Positions 58,753 to 64,000 of a DNA stretch of 64,000 nucleotides are shown piece by piece. This stretch comes from Symbiodinium natans. Its lineage: Eukaryota; Sar; Dinophyceae; Suessiales; Symbiodiniaceae. The DNA is taken from NCBI GenBank assembly GCA_905221605.1, contig CAJNDS010002590.1, positions 683,918-747,917 of the forward strand, given 5' to 3'. A model generated the notes under the pieces. The model was not told the DNA's origin. It saw only the letters and a list, made by a program, of their open reading frames with translations, and did not search any database. Numbering within the stretch: position 1 is the first letter of the stretch; each line of letters begins with the position of its first letter. A program made the translations under genes and the position numbers.

Positions 58753-59154
58753 AACAAAAGGTTTCCGAGCAACCTATGAAATTGAAATACTGGGCATCAT
58801 AATGGCCTTTGCAATTGCTGAGGCAGGGAGTTGTTGAAAGTAACTTGTTGTCTGCATGGAGAAGCCTCTTTTTTCAATGCAGAGGGGATGGGCGCGGATG
58901 TTGGCAAAATGGTGCAGGACTACTGCTGAACCCGCAGCGGAACTCTCACATAGCTCCTCACCTGTCATCCCAAAATCCGCCGAGGCCTCGGGCCGAAGGT
59001 GTATAGGTTGTCAGAACAGGCACCCCCCTCCAAATCCTCCCAAAAATGGGTACCCCTCCTAGGAGAGCAGGGGCCGCCAGCGGATGGTTCGCCAGGACCG
59101 GAGGCAGTTGCAGCCCTTCCCAGCAGGGGCCCCACCCCCCCCCCCTCCCCCCCC

Positions 59155-59254
59155 NNNNNNNNNNNNNNNNNNNNNNNNNNNNNNNNNNNNNNNNNNNNNN
59201 NNNNNNNNNNNNNNNNNNNNNNNNNNNNNNNNNNNNNNNNNNNNNNNNNNNNNN
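59155..59254. other. Assembly gap of exactly 100 N
   Basis: One hundred N between a C-rich end and AT-rich sequence. A round number usually marks a gap of unknown size. Confidence 0.99.
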
Positions 59255-59990
59255 GAAAAATTAAAAAGACTAACAATGAATAAAACAAGAACCAAATTTC
59301 TTTTTCAATTTGAAATCGACAAATGAAAGAAAAAAAGAGATAGGGAGAAAAGAAGGATACGATGACGACATATTCGAAAAAGATTTTCCTATCTTCCTTC
59401 CTTCTTCTCCTTGATTCATTTTATAGAAAAGAATAGAACAATTCTCCTTCCATTTTCATCTTGCCATTTCTCTGATTTCTTCTCACCCAACGCAAATGGA
59501 AAGATGACTTCCTTTTTTTTCCTTACCTCCTTCCTCACTGTTCCTCCTTCTTTTATCTTCTTCTCTATTATTCATCATTTTCAAAAGAATGAATATGAAA
59601 GGCGTGAAGGCATCGCATCCCATCAAGTCGTCCAAAATGGAATTACCCTCTCCATATCTTTCTTCTTTGCTCATATAGGAAATGGAGAAAAAAGACGGAA
59701 GATTCTAGCGAGTTTTGATCACCCAAAGCCGAGCTGTTGGAACTCCATTTTCGGAACAAAGCATGGTGCACCGTCCCCTAAACAACATGAAAAGAAAAGG
59801 CATGGTCTGTGAACACAAACTACTTCCAATATCCGGTTGATGAAGACATGACTACCTTTGGTAGCTTGCACGGATTCCCATACTTTAAAACAAACCCATT
59901 TCTCCTGGCACTGGTGAATATCCGCAGAAGAAACTAATGGAACGGCAAGGTGTTACTCTGTGGCCATAGACACTCGGGTGAAACCTGAGG
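59255..59990. other. AT-rich sequence with different texture right after the gap
   Basis: A-rich and TTCTTC-rich DNA without telomere-like words until 60000. The plus-strand frame at 59411-59812 looks composition-driven. The shift in texture exactly at the gap raises the possibility of a misjoin. Confidence 0.6.
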
Positions 59991-60076
59991 CGCACAAAGA
60001 ACCCTAAACCCTAAACCCCTAAATCCAAGTTTGCAAGTTGCAGCTCCAAACACTCAAGTTTGTGGTCTTGGGCCAC

Positions 60077-61960
60077 TCATCTAAATCCCAAGTACTCAGC
60101 CTCTTCTTGCATGACCAGTACCAGGAGAGAGCCTATGGTAGTCAGGATAAGCGCAAGTCCAAAATTCGTCGTCATGAGTAGAGCAGATTCACGATTTGAG
60201 AGGCACAAAAAGCCTCTCACCTCCTCCATGCTAACATTGACTTCCGCAGAGATCTTGTCTCGGGACGTTGCGGTGGCAAAAGGCTGACAGTTCATGCCTG
60301 GCAAGGACAACTTGTTCATGGCTTGCCAGATTGCTCCAGGTGTCCAGCCCCCTTCCTTGCTCCCACGCTGCTGCCGCAGCCAGCGCATGCCAATGGCCAC
60401 AATCAACTCCGTCAACAACATACCAAATCCAGCCACCAGGCCAACAACGTAAGTGGCCGGGCGGAAAAGGTAGCGGCAGGTGGGCGACGCTCGCTCGCAG
60501 TCAAAGGTTGTGCGCTGCTAAAGAAGCGAGCATATAGAGGATAAATGACAAAAACGTGATGACCCAGGAAAAATATGCTGCCATGGAAGAGGATCGGAGG
60601 ACGAGATCCTTCTGGGCTCCATATTCCTCGATCTCAGGCACGCGCCAGCCCACCTGACGGGCAGCCATGCGCCTCGCAAAAAGTACTGCAGTGCCAATTA
60701 CATTGAAGCGGCCAAGTATGACAAATGCAGCCTTAGCTGTGGCAAAGAAGGGTTTGCTTTTGTGTTTGGATTTGAATGGGTCAAAAGGCAACGCTGTTAT
60801 GTTTGGGCAACATGCTGGGAAGGGCCTAGCAACATGTGTAGCCACGGAAATCGCGCCCCTGCGAACCACCTGCCACTCACTGCCCTGTCCGATAGCAAGC
60901 ATCAGCGCAAGCCCACCATAGTAGAAGCCTTCTGAAGAGACAGCAACAGTGGAAATGCCAGCTGTCAGCCATAACGCGGAACAATCACGACGGCCAGGAA
61001 AATACATCCAAGTGAATCGCATCAAAGGGTTGAGGACTATCTTGTACACGAGCGCAACCACTGGATAAAAGATGTCCTGGAGATCTTCCGTTGGGAGCAA
61101 TGCCCTCAATGCCGCAAGGTAGCTGCCGAGAAAAAGGGTCAGGGCGCCCATCAAGCGAAATATCACGCCAGTTCCCATTCCAAAAACCCTTCTTCCTCGG
61201 AAGGCAACATAGAACCATGGTGCCAAAAGTGTGGCAAGAAGTTTCGACCGTAATTGGAATGGACCCAGGAAGTACTTCTCACCTGCAAACAGCGACCACT
61301 GCATTGTCAATTCAAGCAGCATTGCCCATGTAGGAACATTGCCAATCCCTTATTGTTGGTTAGTGGAAAGTATGAAGGAATAGGGTATTACCATAATTGC
61401 TATTACTATGATTCTCTATCATTCCCTCCTATCCCTACATTGCCAACAGTGCCAAGATTCCTAGCCGTGCCATCTGCCAGGTCGCCTGCCACGTCCCAAG
61501 CACAAGAGTGGTTCCTATGGCCACTGCAGCAGATATTTTCCAACCACTCCAAAGCGCTGCCCGATAGGAGCCACCAACCGAAATGATTAGAAACAGATTG
61601 CTCCACACTTTCCATGCTCCTTTGTTATAAAAAATGTCATTGGGGGTGGCAGTCAATTCAGCCGGGTAAAAGGCAATGGCTTCTCTTGGCTCACCGTCGC
61701 CCTTCACATTGACCGCAGTTTCGCTTTTCGATTTCTCTGGGTCCACCGCTACATCCCCAGCCGATACCTCAGCATCTAGCCCGGCCACAGTGATGCCACC
61801 CATTGCTGCCGCCAGTACCTCAACATCGAGCCCCTCCACGGTGATACCAATCATTGATGCACCGACAAGATTTGCCTCTATGCCAACCGCGAGCTGAATC
61901 TGAACCAAAAAGCTGTGCATTGGATAATTTGGCACCACGAAAAATTTACATGAAAGAAAG
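60077..61960 (-). CDS. Multi-pass membrane protein, at least three blocks, family unknown
   Basis: Block 1 (about 61438-61960) has an acidic N-terminal region with a doubled 17-residue motif (GITVEGLDVEVLAAA / GGITVAGLDAEVSAG), then a membrane helix (LFLIISVGGSYRAALW) and AAVAIGTTLVLGTW. Block 2 (60564 to about 61335) has FLGPFQLRSKLLATLLAPWF, ALTLFLGSYLAALRALL and the conserved-looking FTWMYFPGRRDCSALWLTAG. Block 3 (60077-60517) has a Cys-containing loop, YVVGLVAGFGMLLTELIVAI and a final helix, ending EAEYLGFR-stop. Blocks 2 and 3 join in frame if 60518-60563 is a 46-nt GT-AG intron. Read through, that piece would instead encode another helix and then a stop. At least six membrane helices in total. 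The intron between blocks 1 and 2 (about 61335-61437) has a TTGGCAATGT repeat at both ends. A transport or channel role is possible, but I recognise no family. Confidence 0.65.
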
Positions 61961-62107
61961 TTTATCTGTTTAACAACCATGCAATATCGTCCGCGTCGTG
62001 GAAACCTGACAGTTCTTGAATTCGCCTCGGCTTCCTGCCGAGAAGCGTCTGGAACAAGCAGACCCGGATCGGGCCTCCTTCCCCCTAACCCAACGAATTT
62101 TCTGACG

Positions 62108-62342
62108 CCACCCCCCCCCCCCCCCCCCCCCCCCGCCCTGTGGGACCCCCCAAAATACCACCCAATCGCTTTGGACGAGCCTGCCAAACCACGACGCCCT
62201 GTGCGAGGGTCATGCCTATCGGTGGCTCTTCCCTACAGGGAAAGTCCCAAAAAACCACCCCCCCCCCCCCCCCCCCACCCCCCCCCCCCCCCCACCACCC
62301 TCCCACCCCCCCACCACAACCCCCCCCCCTCCCCCACCCAAC

Positions 62343-62374
<32 letters not shown>

Positions 62375-62497
62375 TTACCACCCCACCCCCCACCCCCCCC
62401 CCCCCCCACCCCCCCACCCCCCCCCCCACCCTCCCCCCACCCCCACCCACCCACACCACACCCCCCCCCCCCCACCCCCCCCCCACCACCCCCCCCG

Positions 62498-62528
<31 letters not shown>

Positions 62529-62594
62529 ACCCCCCCCCCCCCCCCCCCCCCCAAACCCCCCCCAACCTCCCCCCCACCCCCCCTTTACCCCTCT
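62108..62594. repeat. C-homopolymer and CCCACC low-complexity tract
   Basis: Almost pure C on the plus strand with sparse A and T. It opens polyproline frames on plus and polyglycine frames on minus; none is a gene. It may be a sequencing or assembly artefact, or a G-quadruplex/i-motif-prone tract. Confidence 0.9.
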
Positions 62595-62599
62595 GCCCT

Positions 62600-64000
62600 T
62601 CCTCCCTTTTTTTGCGAAACCCTCTTTCCTCCTTTCTGGGGCCGGCCCGGCTGCCGAGGCGGCGCGCGCAAGCGTTTACAATTCTTTTGAGAGAAAAAGT
62701 GAACGGTTAACGGTTATGTGGACAGCCATAAGAACAAAACTGTGAGACTAAAGCTCTAGCGCATAATATGCCGAGAACGTGATAAGCACTGCAGTGCTCA
62801 TCGGACGCAGTCCAGCTTGAAATGCGTGTGCCAGTGCTTAGGTTCCGACATTCGACGGTTAAACAGTTAAACCGCTGGTAGCAAGGCAGTTGGAAGCATT
62901 GAGCATGAACAGGCGCAAGGCTTAGGAGTTCTGATGCGCTGCCGAAGCTCGCGCGGAAGCTGCTGCCTCCTGAGGCTTCTGCCGGCTCCACTCCAGGAGG
63001 ACCAAATTGAGACTTCTGATCATTCCACTTGGACTCCTCATGGCAGCTAAGGGTGGGCTTTAGTCATATGGCGGTTGACCACAAGTCCCACCACACAGAC
63101 ACGCCTCGGGCGCGCTCGAGGGTCTTCTTGTGCTTTTGGTTTGACTCATGTGATGAAAACCGTCGCACAGTCGCAGATGACACCTAGATGAGACAGCCTT
63201 CTGGGCAAGCTTCGCAAAGCCGAGCTGGCTAGGTTAGGGTGTGGGGGCCGCCGCGGATTTAAGGTCAAGAGTCAAGATGGTTAAGATGTAAACGTTGTTG
63301 GGTGTGCTATAAAAGGCTTACAACAACTAGCCTCTCCAAGGAGTGGAACCTTCAGGAGTTAAGGGTGGGTGACCATTTGCGGTTAAAAAATGTTAGCGTC
63401 TCAGCGGGCATGAAACTAGTGTTTTTACACTCAAGCGTTCCAGAGATAAAACAGCCATGGTAACCCAGGTACTCTGCCTTTTCGACAACAATCTAGTTAG
63501 ATTGAAAAACCCAGGAACCAAGAGCAAACACAGTGGTGATGCGGACCCTGGCCGCTAAAGTGGCAGGATTCTGCTCAGGTCAATGAACCGAACGAACCGG
63601 TACAGCCCAGTGTGGGAGACGTCGGTCCCATGCACTGTAGGCCAAGCAGCAAAATCGTCAGGTCGCGGTTCTGGCTCCAGGCTTTTCAACTCAAACTACA
63701 AGTAATTAGGAATTTAACTATACGAGTATACTTGTACCTCAAGCCAGAGAGAGTTATACATCCATCAACACTATAAGCCTTACAGCCCGAAACCTCAGAG
63801 AACTTCCATAACTGCGGCCCATCGCCCTCCGCCCCGAAGATGAAGGAGACACTTCTGACTGCAGGGAAAACAGTGCCAGACATGCCGGGCACAGTTTAGT
63901 CGTGAGGACTGTGGAGGCCGTAGGGTCAGAAGTTTCCGAGCCCTACAGATTTTGGAGGGCTGCAGAGACTCTTTCTACCAACCTTTTTGGGCTAAGGCAC
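62600..64000. other. No gene recognised
   Basis: Ordinary mixed-composition sequence with few telomere-like words. Short frames on both strands (for example 62707-62991 and 63686-63892 on minus) show no recognisable domain or convincing splice sites. Confidence 0.5.

Noticed and set aside
61979-62745. Polyproline and polyglycine frames of 114-243 codons
   Set aside because: Caused by C-homopolymer sequence; no fixed motif and probably length-unstable.

Overview
**Organism.** The window reads as nuclear DNA of a dinoflagellate. Real coding sequence comes as very short exons (27 to about 150 nt), spread thinly between long introns full of degenerate TTTAGGG/CCCTAAA telomere-like words. Two genes whose families I recognise could be traced exon by exon with phase checks: a TB2/DP1/HVA22 (REEP) family protein and a cyclophilin. 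In these two genes most introns start with GC (13 of 16; two GT, one GA) and the acceptor is usually AG followed by G. This splice pattern is known from dinoflagellates. Every gene I could orient is on the minus strand, as expected of a unidirectional gene array. The organism call is inference from these traits; no rRNA or organelle gene confirms it.

**Layout.** 1-6 kb: microsatellites, a minus-strand pair of exons of unknown function and the REEP/HVA22 gene. 6-10.5 kb: no gene; a degenerate A/T/G tract whose strand sense flips near 8.24 kb, then about 0.95 kb of almost pure pyrimidine. 10.7-11.2 kb: a minus-strand coding exon broken by a 7-bp tandem duplication. 12.8-16.3 kb: the cyclophilin gene in ten exons. 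16.66-18.56 kb: a segment duplicated in direct orientation at 30.53-32.58 kb. 21.4-27.3 kb: a compositionally foreign-looking island made of AT-rich DNA, GC-rich DNA with recurring words, a 20-bp GCGCGCGCAAGCAAGCAGGC minisatellite, a TTC tract and again AT-rich DNA. 33.86-39.56 kb: a 5.7-kb foldback element with 19-bp terminal inverted repeats and about 2-kb inverted arms made of telomere-like words and short perfect hairpins.

41.5-47 kb: minus-strand exons of unknown proteins and an intronless membrane-anchored AGC-type pseudokinase (43.45-44.83 kb). 49.4-56.5 kb: minus-strand exons of one or more HEAT-repeat-like proteins. 58.4-58.8 kb: two further exons. 59.155-59.254 kb: a 100-base assembly gap followed by sequence of different texture. 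60.1-62.0 kb: a multi-pass membrane protein gene. 62.1-62.6 kb: a C-rich low-complexity tract. The last 1.4 kb shows nothing I can call.

The genes share no evident pathway. Most long open frames in the window come from low-complexity repeats and are not genes.
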